The notes: generated from the sequence alone by a model not told the origin. A stretch of DNA of 64,000 nt from Cryobacterium zongtaii (GCF_002909375.1 NZ_PPXD01000022.1:19812-83811); one strand, 5' to 3'. Numbered from the stretch's first letter, positions 8,621-17,208 are shown. Made by a program: numbers and translations.

Positions 8621-9220
8621 GTGACTTCTGCCTCCCAGACTCCGCTGCCGGCCTCTACCCGCTCGCGGCGGGCCTCCCGGTTGGCCTGGCCCGCCTTCGG
8701 CATCGCCCTGCTCGTGATCCTCATCGACCAGGCCTCCAAGTGGTGGGCCGAGGCCGAACTCGCCGATGGCAGGGTCATTCCGGTGATCGGGGACATCATC
8801 CGTTTTGTGCTCGTCTACAACCCCGGCGCCGCATTCTCGATCGGCTCCGACTTCACCTGGGTGTTCGCGGTGCTCGCCGCCGGCGCCGTGGTGTGGATCA
8901 CCATGCTCACCTGGCGGGTCGAGTCCCGCGGCTGGATGGTCGCCCTCGGCCTGCTGCTCGGCGGTGCCACCACCCACCTCGGTGACCGGCTCTTCCGCGA
9001 GCCCGGCTTCGCCCGCGGCCACGTGGTGGACTTCATCGGCTACGGCAACCTGTTCATCGGCAACGTCGCCGACATCGCGATCTTCGCCGGCGCAATCATG
9101 CTGGCGATCCTCACCGTGATGGGCGTGCACCTGCGCCGCCCGGATGCGGAGCCCGCCGAGACCGGCGCCGCTGCCTCCACCAGCTCCTCCACACCGGAGG
9201 ACCCCGACACCAGGCCGTAA
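8621..9220 (+). CDS. lspA: Lipoprotein signal peptidase (signal peptidase II)
   Basis: Membrane aspartyl protease that removes signal peptides from prolipoproteins after lipidation. Four hydrophobic segments are visible. The family motifs are intact: LIDQASKWWAE (34-44), YNPGAAFS (66-73), GGATTHLGDRL, and the catalytic aspartates in VVDFIG (Asp 137) and NVADIAI (Asp 151). The GTG start follows GGAGGG closely; the ATG at 8613 is out of frame. The C-terminal 30 residues are a Ser/Thr/Pro-rich tail. The window encodes several lipoproteins that need this enzyme. Confidence 0.93.
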   Translation: MTSASQTPLPASTRSRRASRLAWPAFGIALLVILIDQASKWWAEAELADGRVIPVIGDIIRFVLVYNPGAAFSIGSDFTWVFAVLAAGAVVWITMLTWRVESRGWMVALGLLLGGATTHLGDRLFREPGFARGHVVDFIGYGNLFIGNVADIAIFAGAIMLAILTVMGVHLRRPDAEPAETGAAASTSSSTPEDPDTRP

Positions 9221-9237
9221 GTCGACCCGGGCGATGC

Positions 9238-9243
9238 TACCGT
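9238..9243 (+). promoter_or_regulatory. Putative leaderless -10 (TACCGT)
   Basis: TACCGT ends 7 nt before the ATG at 9251, so transcription would start at or next to the start codon. No Shine-Dalgarno is present. Confidence 0.45.
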
Positions 9244-9250
9244 CTGAGGC

Positions 9251-9655
9251 ATGGACACGATGATGCTCGAAGGGGTGACGTTGCTGGCCGACGACGTGGC
9301 CGGCATGGCCGACTTCTACGAGCATGCGCTCGGATTCGAGGTGACCGTGCGAGAGCCGGACTACGTGGCGCTCGGCGGCCCCATCGGGGTGCGGCTCGCC
9401 ATCTTCCGGCGCGCCGGCATGGGAGCGCACACCCACGACCATCCGTCGTTCGTGGCGCCGCGAAGCGGCCAGGCCGTGGAGCTGAACTTCCAGTGCGGCA
9501 CCCCGAACCAGGTGCGCACCCGGTTCGCCGAGCTCGTCGAGCGTGGAGCGGTGGCCATCGCCGCACCAGCGGAGCGCGACTGGGGGCACCTGACCGGCTT
9601 CTTCGCCGACCCCGAGGGCAACATCCATTCACTGTTCGCGGTGCTGCCCGCCTGA
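9251..9655 (+). CDS. VOC-family (glyoxalase/dioxygenase superfamily) protein
   Basis: A 134-residue protein with the paired beta-alpha-beta-beta-beta modules of the vicinal-oxygen-chelate superfamily. GVTLLADDVAGMADFYEHALGFEV opens the first module and GFFADPEGNIHSLFAVL closes the second; the latter contains the usual C-terminal metal-ligand Glu/His region. Members bind metal and act on diverse small molecules, or sequester antibiotics, so no substrate is assigned. The start lacks a ribosome-binding site but has a -10-like hexamer just upstream. Confidence 0.8.
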   Translation: MDTMMLEGVTLLADDVAGMADFYEHALGFEVTVREPDYVALGGPIGVRLAIFRRAGMGAHTHDHPSFVAPRSGQAVELNFQCGTPNQVRTRFAELVERGAVAIAAPAERDWGHLTGFFADPEGNIHSLFAVLPA

Positions 9656-9679
9656 CGCCGTTTCCGCCGCCGCCACCCC

Positions 9680-9685
9680 TAGGCT
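9680..9685 (+). promoter_or_regulatory. Putative leaderless -10 (TAGGCT)
   Basis: TAGGCT ends 6 nt before the ATG at 9692. No Shine-Dalgarno is visible, which fits a leaderless mRNA. Confidence 0.5.
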
Positions 9686-9691
9686 GGGCCC

Positions 9692-10684
9692 ATGCGATTC
9701 GGACTCTTCATTCCCCAAGGCTGGCGTCACGACCTCGTCGGCATCGACCCCGCCCAGCAGTGGGCCACCATGAGCGGCCTCGCCGCGCACGCGGATGCCG
9801 GCGCCTGGGAATCGATCTGGGTGTACGACCACTTCCACACGGTTCCGGTGCCCAGCGAAGAGGCCACCCACGAGGCGTGGACCCTGATGAGCGCCTTCGC
9901 CGCCACCACCAGTCGGGTGCGGCTCGGCCAAATGTGCACCTGCATGAGCTACCGCAACCCCGCGTACCTGGCCAAGGTGGCCTCCACGATCGACACCATC
10001 TCCGGCGGCCGCGTCGAGATGGGCATCGGCGCCGGCTGGTACGAGCACGAGTGGCGTGCATACGGTTACGGCTTCCCGCGTGCCGGCGAACGCCTCTCCC
10101 GTCTCGATGAGGGTGTGCAGATCATGCAGCAGGCCTGGACCACCGGCACCGCCACCCTCGACGGTGAGCACTACCAGGTGGACGGCGCCATCGTGCGGCC
10201 GTTGCCGCTGCAGGAGGGCGGCATCCCGATCTGGATCGCCGGCGGCGGCGAGAAGGTCACCCTGCGCATCGCGGCGCAGTACGCGAACTACACCAACTTC
10301 GACGGCACCCCAGAGGGCTTCACGCACAAGAGCGACCTGCTGCGCGAGCACTGCGCCACCCTCGGCACCGACTTCGACGCCATCGTGCGCTCGGCCAACT
10401 ACAACACCGTGATCGGCCGCGACGAGGCCGAGGTCGCCGAACGGCTGGATGCCATCGAGGCCCGGGTCACCCCGTATCTCGGCGTCGAGGGCGCGGCGAG
10501 CTTCATGGCCGAGTACCGCAGCGGCGAGGCGCAGGGCGTGGGCACGCCCGAGCAGATCGTGGAGCGCCTGAACGGCATGAAGCAGCGCGGCCTCGGCTAC
10601 GCGATCCACTACTTCCCCGAGGCGGCCTACGACAGGTCCGGCCTGGAGCTGTTCGAGCGCGAGGTCATGCCGGCCCTGCTGTAG
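9692..10684 (+). CDS. LLM-class (luciferase-like) flavin or F420-dependent oxidoreductase
   Basis: A 330-residue TIM-barrel enzyme of the bacterial luciferase-like family. It begins MRFGLFIPQGW, and has ESIWVYDHFHTVP, RVRLGQMCTCMSYRNPAYLAKVASTIDTISGGRVEMGIGAGW split over the core strands, and the IPIWIAGGGEKV segment. These are typical of F420-dependent actinobacterial members, which reduce small organic substrates, but FMN use cannot be excluded. It stands alone between two leaderless-type promoters, so no pathway can be inferred. Confidence 0.85.
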   Translation: MRFGLFIPQGWRHDLVGIDPAQQWATMSGLAAHADAGAWESIWVYDHFHTVPVPSEEATHEAWTLMSAFAATTSRVRLGQMCTCMSYRNPAYLAKVASTIDTISGGRVEMGIGAGWYEHEWRAYGYGFPRAGERLSRLDEGVQIMQQAWTTGTATLDGEHYQVDGAIVRPLPLQEGGIPIWIAGGGEKVTLRIAAQYANYTNFDGTPEGFTHKSDLLREHCATLGTDFDAIVRSANYNTVIGRDEAEVAERLDAIEARVTPYLGVEGAASFMAEYRSGEAQGVGTPEQIVERLNGMKQRGLGYAIHYFPEAAYDRSGLELFEREVMPALL

Positions 10685-10736
10685 CGCTCGCCCGTCGCCC
10701 GCCCGCCCCTTCTCGGTGTCGGGCGGCGACGGATGC

Positions 10737-10841
10737 GATAATCGAACAGGTCGCGACAGCCTGCCAGGGCTGGCTCCGACCGAGAGTCCCGCGTGCACGA
10801 CTCGGGCGGATACGAAACCCAGCGGCACAAGATCGGACACC
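10737..10841 (+). promoter_or_regulatory. Promoter-like GATAAT and structured leader before the methyltransferase gene
   Basis: GATAAT at 10737-10742 could be a -10. The following roughly 95 nt before the ATG contain complementary segments, e.g. GAGTC and GACTC around 10 bases, and CCGAG with CTCGG, which give alternative hairpins. No known riboswitch class could be assigned. A long leader is unusual here because many nearby genes look leaderless. Confidence 0.35.
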
Positions 10842-12014
10842 ATGTCCAGCACGAACACCCCCGACGGCACCCAGAGCACCGAATCGGGAAGCATCAACAC
10901 CCCCGCAGACATCCACTGGCGTGACGGCGACACCGAGCACACCGCCCGCTGGCACTCCGAGGGCGGCTGGCCGGCCCCCAAGCGTGTGGTCGTCGTCGAC
11001 GACACCCTCACCGCGGATGCCGCGTACAGGCTGGCGAAGTCCGGCACCGGCCTGCTCTGGCAGGGCGACTTCCAGAACGCCCGGCAGTTGCTCACGGCGA
11101 TGGCCCGTCGCGTTGACCGGCACCGACGCACTCCCAGCGACTCGCTCAAGGCCGCGTTCGAGGTGGGCCGCACCGAGGCCATGCGCCGCGCAAGGCTGTT
11201 GGGCCTGGTGCTCGTCTCCCTCGACGCCGACCGCACCCTGAGCCTCCGCCGCGCCCCCGACGTGCGTCAGGCCTGCGATGAGGCGTACGGCCCCAGCACC
11301 ACCGCGTCGGTCACCTCGCTCCGCGAACTGCTCGGCGTGATCGGCGCGCACGAGTGGCGCGTCAAGGGTGTGCCGGTCGCGGCGCTCGGCGCGAGCATCC
11401 ACCCGCACTACGGCGTCTTCTCGCCGGTCCGCGGCGAATACCTCGACCTCGTCGCCACCGCTCCGCTGCCCGCGACAGGGTCGGCGTTCGACATCGGCAC
11501 CGGCTCCGGCGTCATCGCCGCGATCCTGGCCCGCCGCGGCATCGACAAAGTGGTGGCCACCGACACGTCGGCACGAGCACTGGCCTGCGCCAGAGAGAAC
11601 CTGAAACGCCTGGGCCTGGCCGACCGGGTCGACGTTCTCGACGCCGATCTGTTCCCGGCGGGTCGGGCCGACCTTGTGGTCTGCAACCCGCCCTGGCTGC
11701 CGGCCTCGGCCGCGACGAGCACCGACGCCGCCGTCTACGACCCCGACAGCAGCATGTTGCGCGGCTTCCTGGCCGGGCTCGCCGGGCACCTCACCGATGG
11801 CGGCGAGGGCTGGCTGATCCTCTCCAACCTGGCCGAGCTGCTCGGGTTGCGCTCCCGCGGCACGCTGCTCGACCTCATCGACGACGCCGGCCTCACGGTG
11901 ATCGCGCGCCTGGACACCCGCCCCACCCATCACAAGGTCGCCGACACGACCGACCCCCTGCATGCCGCCAGGGCCGCCGAGGTCACCTCGGTCTGGCGGT
12001 TGCGCCGGGCCTGA
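10842..12014 (+). CDS. Class I SAM-dependent methyltransferase (MTS/RsmC-HemK-like)
   Basis: A 390-residue protein. The C-terminal half is a Rossmann methyltransferase: FDIGTGSGVIAAILARRG (about 214-231) binds SAM, and the catalytic NPPW (about 281-284) is the (N/D)PP(Y/W) motif of enzymes that methylate exocyclic amines of rRNA bases or glutamine. The N-terminal 180 residues hold a separate domain (TGLLWQGDFQNARQLLTAMARR) of unclear role. The ATG at 10842 was chosen over upstream codons because the region between is probably leader RNA. RNA is a likely target but the site is unknown. Confidence 0.8.
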   Translation: MSSTNTPDGTQSTESGSINTPADIHWRDGDTEHTARWHSEGGWPAPKRVVVVDDTLTADAAYRLAKSGTGLLWQGDFQNARQLLTAMARRVDRHRRTPSDSLKAAFEVGRTEAMRRARLLGLVLVSLDADRTLSLRRAPDVRQACDEAYGPSTTASVTSLRELLGVIGAHEWRVKGVPVAALGASIHPHYGVFSPVRGEYLDLVATAPLPATGSAFDIGTGSGVIAAILARRGIDKVVATDTSARALACARENLKRLGLADRVDVLDADLFPAGRADLVVCNPPWLPASAATSTDAAVYDPDSSMLRGFLAGLAGHLTDGGEGWLILSNLAELLGLRSRGTLLDLIDDAGLTVIARLDTRPTHHKVADTTDPLHAARAAEVTSVWRLRRA

Positions 12015-12052
12015 TCCGCCCGACCCCACCGGCCGCCGGGCCCGACCGCGTC

Positions 12053-12433
12053 CTAGCCTGGCGGGCTCGACGTCTCAGTTTTTCCCATCATCCGCCACCT
12101 GGCCCACGGCCAGACGCCGTCCATCTCCACCTCGAGCGAGAAGCTCAGCAGCACCCGGATGATCACGATCGCCCCGAGCACCAGCACGCTCTCCACCGTG
12201 GGTTCCACCACGATGGTGCGGATGATGTCGGCCACGATCAGCACCTCCAGGCCCAGCAGAATGGCCCGGCCAAGCTCCCGGCGCATGGTCTGGTACGCCG
12301 TCGCCCGGGTGTCCGCGCGCAGCATCCGCGGGATGCCGGCTACCAGCGCCGCCAGCCCGCCGAACACCATGATGGCCGCACCCACCACCTCGACCACTCG
12401 CACGGCCGCCTCGACCACTGCCTCGAACGTCAT
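12053..12433 (-). CDS. DUF1622-family membrane protein
   Basis: A 126-residue protein with three hydrophobic helices (AAIMVFGGLAALVAG; LGRAILLGLEVLIVADII; VLVLGAIVIIRVLLSF). The charged RRELGRAILLGLEVLIVADIIRTI signature, split across helix two, is that of DUF1622. Function is unknown. The ATG at 12431-12433 is preceded by GGGAG at a good distance, which favours it over a GTG seven codons upstream at 12454. It converges on the methyltransferase gene. Confidence 0.75.
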   Translation of the reverse strand: MTFEAVVEAAVRVVEVVGAAIMVFGGLAALVAGIPRMLRADTRATAYQTMRRELGRAILLGLEVLIVADIIRTIVVEPTVESVLVLGAIVIIRVLLSFSLEVEMDGVWPWARWRMMGKTETSSPPG

Positions 12434-12515
12434 CCGCGCATCTCCCGCCGTCACCGTTGGCGCGAAGATACTCCCTCCACAGGCTCGACCGGCAGCAGCA
12501 CAGGCGAAGAAATTC

Positions 12516-12556
12516 CCGAAACGCCGTCTGCGCGGGGTGCTCGGCCGGCGTTTCGG
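12516..12556. repeat. 11-bp perfect inverted repeat in divergent intergenic region
   Basis: CCGAAACGCCG (12516-12526) is repeated inverted as CGGCGTTTCGG (12546-12556) with a 19-base spacer. It lies between the DUF1622 gene (minus) and the MFS gene (plus), where a regulator binding site or an RNA hairpin in the MFS leader could sit. Confidence 0.6.
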
Positions 12557-12637
12557 CGAAAAATTCCGCCTTTACGTCACCGGCCGTAGGCTGATCGACA
12601 CCGCAGCGCACCACACAGTCAACCAACAGGGATCCCG

Positions 12638-13894
12638 ATGACCACACCCCGCCGTCCCGCCGGAACGGATGCGAGCGCGCACCCCCGCCTGCAGCGGAAG
12701 GTCGTGCGGGTGCTCGTCCTCGGCCAGATCCTCGGTGGCATCGGCATGGGTGCCACGCTCTCGCTCGGCGCCCTGCTCGCCGCCCAGCTCTCCGGCTCGA
12801 ATGCCTGGTCGGGCATGGCCGCCACGATGAGCACGCTGGGCGCGGCCCTGGTGGCCGTGCCGCTTGCCCGACTGGCCCAGGCCAGCGGCCGGCGCCGGTC
12901 CCTCGCCACCGGCGCCGGGATCGCCGGCGTCGGTGCCATCCTGGCCATCACATCGGTCGCGCTGGACACCTTCCCGCTGCTGCTGCTCGCCCTGATGCTG
13001 CTGGGCGCGGGCTCGGCCACCAACCTGCAGGCCCGGTTCGCCGCCACCGACCTGGCCGGCGCCACCACTCGCGCCCGTGACCTCTCGATCGTGGTGTGGT
13101 CGACCACCATCGGCGCGGTCCTCGGCCCCAACCTGTTCGGTCCCGGCGAGGTCGTCGGCGCGCAGCTCGGCCTGCCGCCGCTGACCGGGGCATTCGCCTT
13201 CTCCCTCGCCGCTCAGGTCGGTGCCGCCCTGGTCTACACGATCGGGCTCCGCCCCGACCCGCTGCTCACCGCCCTGTCGGTGCGCGAGGCGCGGCCGACA
13301 AGCACCCGGCAGCACGGCGGCCTGGCCATCGTGCGCTCCAACCCGCTGGCCCGTTATGCCGTGGTGGTCATCGCCCTCAGCCACGCCACCATGGTGGCGC
13401 TGATGTCGATGGCCCCGGTGCATCTCTCCGAGCACGGCGCCTCGCTCACCATCGTGGGCCTCACCATCAGCCTGCACGTGGCCGGTATGTACGCGCTGTC
13501 GCCGCTGTTCGGCGCCCTGGCCGACCGGCTGGGCCGGGTGCCGGTGATCCTGGCCGGCCAGGCCCTGCTGTTGGCCGCGCTCGTGCTGTTCTGGCTCGCC
13601 GGCGAGAACGCCACCGCCATGACAGTCGGGCTGATCCTGCTCGGGCTCGGCTGGTCGGCATCCGTCGTGGCCGGCTCGGCGCTGATCACGGAGGCCGTGG
13701 GGGTGCACGACAGGTCGGCGCTACAGGGTTTCTCCGACCTGTCGATGAACGCCGCCGGCGCCCTCGGCGGGGCGCTCGCCGGTCCGGTCCTGCTGCTGGT
13801 GGGCTACTCGGGCCTCGGCGTCGCCGCCATGGCCCTTGTCGCGGTGGTGGCGGCCTGGTCGCTGCTGCGTCGCCCGGCACCCACGCTCAGTTGA
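12638..13894 (+). CDS. Major facilitator superfamily transporter
   Basis: A 418-residue membrane protein with about twelve hydrophobic segments, a GGIGMGATLSLGALLAAQLSG-type first helix region, and LARLAQASGRRRSLATG matching the MFS loop 2-3 signature (G/A-x-L-A-D-R-x-G-R-R pattern, repeated in the second half as LFGALADRLGRVPV). Such proteins usually export drugs or metabolites by proton antiport. The upstream inverted repeat at 12516-12556 may control it. Substrate not predictable. Confidence 0.85.
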   Translation: MTTPRRPAGTDASAHPRLQRKVVRVLVLGQILGGIGMGATLSLGALLAAQLSGSNAWSGMAATMSTLGAALVAVPLARLAQASGRRRSLATGAGIAGVGAILAITSVALDTFPLLLLALMLLGAGSATNLQARFAATDLAGATTRARDLSIVVWSTTIGAVLGPNLFGPGEVVGAQLGLPPLTGAFAFSLAAQVGAALVYTIGLRPDPLLTALSVREARPTSTRQHGGLAIVRSNPLARYAVVVIALSHATMVALMSMAPVHLSEHGASLTIVGLTISLHVAGMYALSPLFGALADRLGRVPVILAGQALLLAALVLFWLAGENATAMTVGLILLGLGWSASVVAGSALITEAVGVHDRSALQGFSDLSMNAAGALGGALAGPVLLLVGYSGLGVAAMALVAVVAAWSLLRRPAPTLS

Positions 13895-13910
13895 GGCACT
13901 CACCGGTCGC

Positions 13911-13985
13911 TTATTAGGACAAAGTTCGTTTAATAGGATGCTTTGCCCGATTCGGTCCTAATAAACGCACTACTTCCTAATAAAA
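13911..13985. repeat. AT-rich cluster of four TTTATTAGGA-like motifs in both orientations
   Basis: Between convergent genes, an AT-rich island contains TTATTAGGAC (13911-13920) and TTTAATAGGAT (from 13929) on the plus strand, then GTCCTAATAA (13955-13964) and TTCCTAATAAAA (13974-13985) inverted. The first and third form a perfect 10-bp inverted repeat. The base composition contrasts sharply with the surrounding high-GC DNA. It could be a hairpin terminator, a protein-binding array or a remnant of a small mobile element. Confidence 0.7.
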
Positions 13986-14020
13986 CGGTGCGCTTGCCTC
14001 CTGGGCACCCACCACGCCGG

Positions 14021-15061
14021 CTACACGCTGGTGACGTCCTCCACCTCACCGACGAGCTCCTCGATGATGTCCTCGAGGAACAGCACCCCGGTGGCGACCC
14101 CGCTCGTGTCGAACGAACACGCCACGTGCGAGCCGGTGCGGCGCATGGCCGCGAGGGCGTCCTCGAGGTCGCTGTCTCGCAGCACTGTCACCAGCTTGCG
14201 CACCCGCTTGACGGGCACCGGCTGCGCGAAGGCGTCCGGTCCGGTGAGGTCCATCACGTCCTTGAGGTGCAGGTAGCCGGCGGGCAACCCGGCCCCGTCA
14301 GTGAGGATGTAGCGGGAGAAACCGTGCTCGGCCACCGCCCGTTGCAGGTCCGCCGGCGACGCATGCTCGGGCAGGAATACGATGCCGGACAGTGGCACCT
14401 CCACGTCCAGGACCCGCTTGGTGGTGAACTCGAACGCCGCCGAGAGCGTGCCGGAGGCATCCATCAGCATGCCCTCACGGGTGGACTGCCGCACGATGCC
14501 GGCGACCTCGTCGAGGGTGAACGCGCTGGTGGCTTCGTCCTTGGGGGTCACCCTGAACAGCCGCAGCACCCCGTTCGCCAGCCAGTTCAGGCTGAAGATC
14601 ACCGGTTTGAACACCGTGGCCACGAACACCAGCGGCGGCGCCAGGATCAGCGCGGCACGGTCGGGCACCGAGAACGAGATGTTCTTGGGCACCATCTCGC
14701 CCAGCACCACGTGCAGGAAGGTGACCAGGCCCAGCGCCACCGCGAACGCGATCACACCGATGGCCTCCGCGGGGAGCGACGTGAGGCCCAGCGGGATCTC
14801 GAGCAGGTGGTGGATCGCCGGTTCGGACACGTTGAGGATCACCAGCGAGCACACCGTGATGCCCAGCTGTGAGGTCGCCAGCATGAGCGTGGCGTGTTCC
14901 ATGGCCCACAAGGTGGTCTTGGCGGCCTTGCTGCCCTGCGCGGCCAACGGCTCGATCTGCGAGCGTCGGGCCGAGATCACGGCGAACTCGGCGCCGACGA
15001 AGAAGGCGTTGACGGCCAGCAGCACAACGAGCCAGAGCAGCCCGGGAAGGTACTCACTCAT
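14021..15061 (-). CDS. CNNM/CorC-family (hemolysin C-like) membrane protein, short form
   Basis: A 346-residue protein with an N-terminal DUF21/CNNM transmembrane domain (LLWLVVLLAVNAFFVGAEFA; TSQLGITVCSLVI) and two CBS repeats after residue 190, ending soon after IIEELVGEVED. The C-terminal CorC_HlyC domain is absent, unlike its neighbour. Relatives are implicated in Mg2+/Co2+ efflux. The start at 15061 is preceded by GGAGGGAGG at 7 nt and overlaps the upstream gene's end by 8 nt. That ribosome-binding site decides against an ATG six codons earlier. The pair likely acts together. Confidence 0.85.
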   Translation of the reverse strand: MSEYLPGLLWLVVLLAVNAFFVGAEFAVISARRSQIEPLAAQGSKAAKTTLWAMEHATLMLATSQLGITVCSLVILNVSEPAIHHLLEIPLGLTSLPAEAIGVIAFAVALGLVTFLHVVLGEMVPKNISFSVPDRAALILAPPLVFVATVFKPVIFSLNWLANGVLRLFRVTPKDEATSAFTLDEVAGIVRQSTREGMLMDASGTLSAAFEFTTKRVLDVEVPLSGIVFLPEHASPADLQRAVAEHGFSRYILTDGAGLPAGYLHLKDVMDLTGPDAFAQPVPVKRVRKLVTVLRDSDLEDALAAMRRTGSHVACSFDTSGVATGVLFLEDIIEELVGEVEDVTSV

Positions 15062-16403
15062 GGGTCGGCCTCCCTCCACTAGCAGCGGTCACCGGGTCGA
15101 GGTCCGCCGTGGTTGCGGTGGGGGTGAGACGGATGCGCGAGACGCGGGCACCGTCCATCCGCTCGACCCGCAGGGTGCCCACGTCGATGGGCACGGTGTC
15201 GCCCAGCTCGGGCATCCGGTCGAGCCGGTCGGTCACGAATCCGGCGATGGTGTCGTAGTCGCCGTCCTCGGGCACGGCGACGCCGATCCGCTCGAGCAGT
15301 TCGTCGGGGCGGAGGCCCGCGTCGAAGACGATGGAGCGGCCGGTGCGCACGATGCCGGGCTTGGCCCTGTCGTGCTCATCCTCGAGTTCGCCGACGAGTT
15401 CCTCCACGAGGTCCTCCAGAGTGACGATGCCGGCGGTGCCGCCGTACTCGTCGGACACCACGGCGATCTGCAGGCCCTGCTGGCGCAGGGTGCCGAGCAG
15501 CCGGTCGACGCCCATCGACTCCGGTACCCGCAGGGCGGGCAGCATGAGCTCGTCGGCGCGCACCAGGGTGCGGCGACCCAGAGCCACCGCGAATGCCTGC
15601 TTGACGTGCAGCACGCCCAAGATGTCGTCGGTGTCCCGGCCGATCACCGGAAACCTGGAGAAGCCGGTGGCGCTGGCCAGAGTCACGACGTTCTCGGCGG
15701 TGTCGCCGGCCTGCACCGACGACATCTGCACCCGCGGGGTCATCACGTCGGCGGCCGAGAGCTCGGAGAACCGCAGCGTGCGGCCCAGCATTTCGGCGTG
15801 GTCGGCGTCCAGCAGCCCCTCCAGGGCCGACCGGCGCACCAGGAAGCCGAGCTCCTCGGCGCTGCGCGCGCCGGAGAGTTCCTCCTTGGGCTCGATGCCG
15901 ACCAGGCGGATGAGGGCGTTGGCGGTGTTGTTGAACAGCAGGATCACGGGCTTGAACACCGCCGTGAACGCGGCCTGCATCGGCACGACGAACTTGGCCG
16001 TGGCCAGGGGAACGGCCAGGGCGAAGTTCTTGGGCACGAGCTCGCCGATCACCATGGAGAACAGGGTGGCCAGCGAGATGCCGATCACGGTGCCGAGCAC
16101 GGGCACGACGCCCTCCGGCACCCCGAGGTCCGTCATCGGGCCGCGTAACAGCGAGCTGATGGCCGGCTCGAAGGTGTATCCGGTGAGCAGGGTCGTCAGC
16201 GTGATGCCCAGCTGTGCGCTGGAGAGGTGCGTCGAGGTGATCCGCAAGGCCTTGATGGTGGGGCCGAGACGTCTCTCGCCGCGGGCCGCTCGGGCCTCGA
16301 GCTCATTGCGGTCGAGTGTGACGAGGGCGAACTCGGCTGCGACGAACACGCCGGTGCCGAACGTCAGGATGAGCCCGAGGCCCAGCATGATCCATTCGTT
16401 CAC
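15054..16403 (-). CDS. CNNM/CorC-family (hemolysin C-like) membrane protein, full length
   Basis: A 449-residue partner of the preceding entry. The DUF21 domain (1-190) includes FVAAEFALVTLDRNELEARA and SSAQLGITLTTLLTGY. Two CBS domains follow (VMTPRVQMSSVQ to about 340; EYGGTAGIVTLEDLVEELVGE), then a CorC_HlyC transporter-associated domain (GLRPDELLERIGVAVPEDGDYDTIAGFV). The GTG start has GGGAG upstream. This two-paralog arrangement is common in actinobacteria. The proposed role is Mg2+ or other divalent cation transport; no direct proof in sequence. Confidence 0.88.
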   Translation of the reverse strand: MNEWIMLGLGLILTFGTGVFVAAEFALVTLDRNELEARAARGERRLGPTIKALRITSTHLSSAQLGITLTTLLTGYTFEPAISSLLRGPMTDLGVPEGVVPVLGTVIGISLATLFSMVIGELVPKNFALAVPLATAKFVVPMQAAFTAVFKPVILLFNNTANALIRLVGIEPKEELSGARSAEELGFLVRRSALEGLLDADHAEMLGRTLRFSELSAADVMTPRVQMSSVQAGDTAENVVTLASATGFSRFPVIGRDTDDILGVLHVKQAFAVALGRRTLVRADELMLPALRVPESMGVDRLLGTLRQQGLQIAVVSDEYGGTAGIVTLEDLVEELVGELEDEHDRAKPGIVRTGRSIVFDAGLRPDELLERIGVAVPEDGDYDTIAGFVTDRLDRMPELGDTVPIDVGTLRVERMDGARVSRIRLTPTATTADLDPVTAASGGRPTHE

Positions 16404-16535
16404 GAGGTGGCTCCCTGTGCCCGGAAGTTCTGTGTCCGAAAAGCTTCGGGGCGGGCAGGGAGCAAGGGTTTATGCGTGGGAGGGTCATCCATAGTCACCC
16501 GAGCCTAGGGCCGCTCCCTGTACAAACGCACAGGA

Positions 16536-17195
16536 TCACCCCACCGGCAGCCAGCCCTCCATCCGCTTCTGCGCCAGGGACGTGCCCAGCTCGCTCCTGC
16601 TCTCGGGGTTCTTCCAGTAATAGGTCAACGCCGAGTAGAGCAGGCGCGGGTTGGCGCCGAGAATCCCGGTGTTCAGATCGACCGTCGAGCCGTCGAACTC
16701 GACCCGCAGCACGGGGATGTGCGGTTTGCGTGGATCGTCCGCGTTCGTGAACACCGCCCGGATCGAGGTGACCGAGTCCCACGGAACGTCGGCGTCGCCG
16801 CCGGCGAAGCGGAAGGCTATGCCGGATTCTCCGATGCCCGCACCGTGCAGGTGCGGCCAGCCGGTGCGTTTGCTGTACGAGAGAACCGACATGATCGCGA
16901 TCCAGCCGAAGTACAGCCCGCCCACCAGCAAACCGGCCAGCGGAATGAGGGTGTAGACGACCTCATCCCCGGCCAGCTCGAGGGTGCCGAAGAATCCCCA
17001 GACGCAGACCAGGGCTATGGCGGCGCAGCCGGCCACCGGCCGCCACGGCACGGGCCGGAGCTTGGCGAAGTAGGTCCACTGGTCCGGCGGCGGGGTCGAC
17101 GACGTGGCGAACGCGAACGCATTGACGAGTTGCAGAGGTTTGCGGGAGGCGGCGCCGGTCAGCCAGTCCGCGGGCACCTCGTAGGTCTGGGTCAC
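16536..17195 (-). CDS. Hypothetical two-helix membrane protein
   Basis: A 219-residue protein that I do not recognise. Two hydrophobic helices lie at about 53-72 (VAGCAAIALVCVWGFFG) and 84-108 (LIPLAGLLVGGLYFGWIAIM). The C-terminal half is soluble with short beta-strands (GIAFRFAGGDADVPWDSVTSI; PVLRVEFDGSTVDLNTG), a pattern like a bacterial PH-domain protein. The GTG start has TAGCGT 7 nt upstream and no Shine-Dalgarno. It is followed, tail to head, by the CNNM gene pair but separated by 132 bases. Confidence 0.65.
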   Translation of the reverse strand: MTQTYEVPADWLTGAASRKPLQLVNAFAFATSSTPPPDQWTYFAKLRPVPWRPVAGCAAIALVCVWGFFGTLELAGDEVVYTLIPLAGLLVGGLYFGWIAIMSVLSYSKRTGWPHLHGAGIGESGIAFRFAGGDADVPWDSVTSIRAVFTNADDPRKPHIPVLRVEFDGSTVDLNTGILGANPRLLYSALTYYWKNPESRSELGTSLAQKRMEGWLPVG

Positions 17196-17202
17196 ATCTG
17201 CG

Positions 17203-17208
17203 ACGCTA
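17203..17208 (-). promoter_or_regulatory. Putative leaderless -10 (TAGCGT)
   Basis: Read on the minus strand, TAGCGT ends 7 nt before the GTG of the membrane protein gene at 17195. Confidence 0.45.

Noticed and set aside
13911..13985. Attachment site or integration scar
   Set aside because: There is no integrase, tRNA or duplicated segment nearby; kept only as an unexplained repeat cluster.
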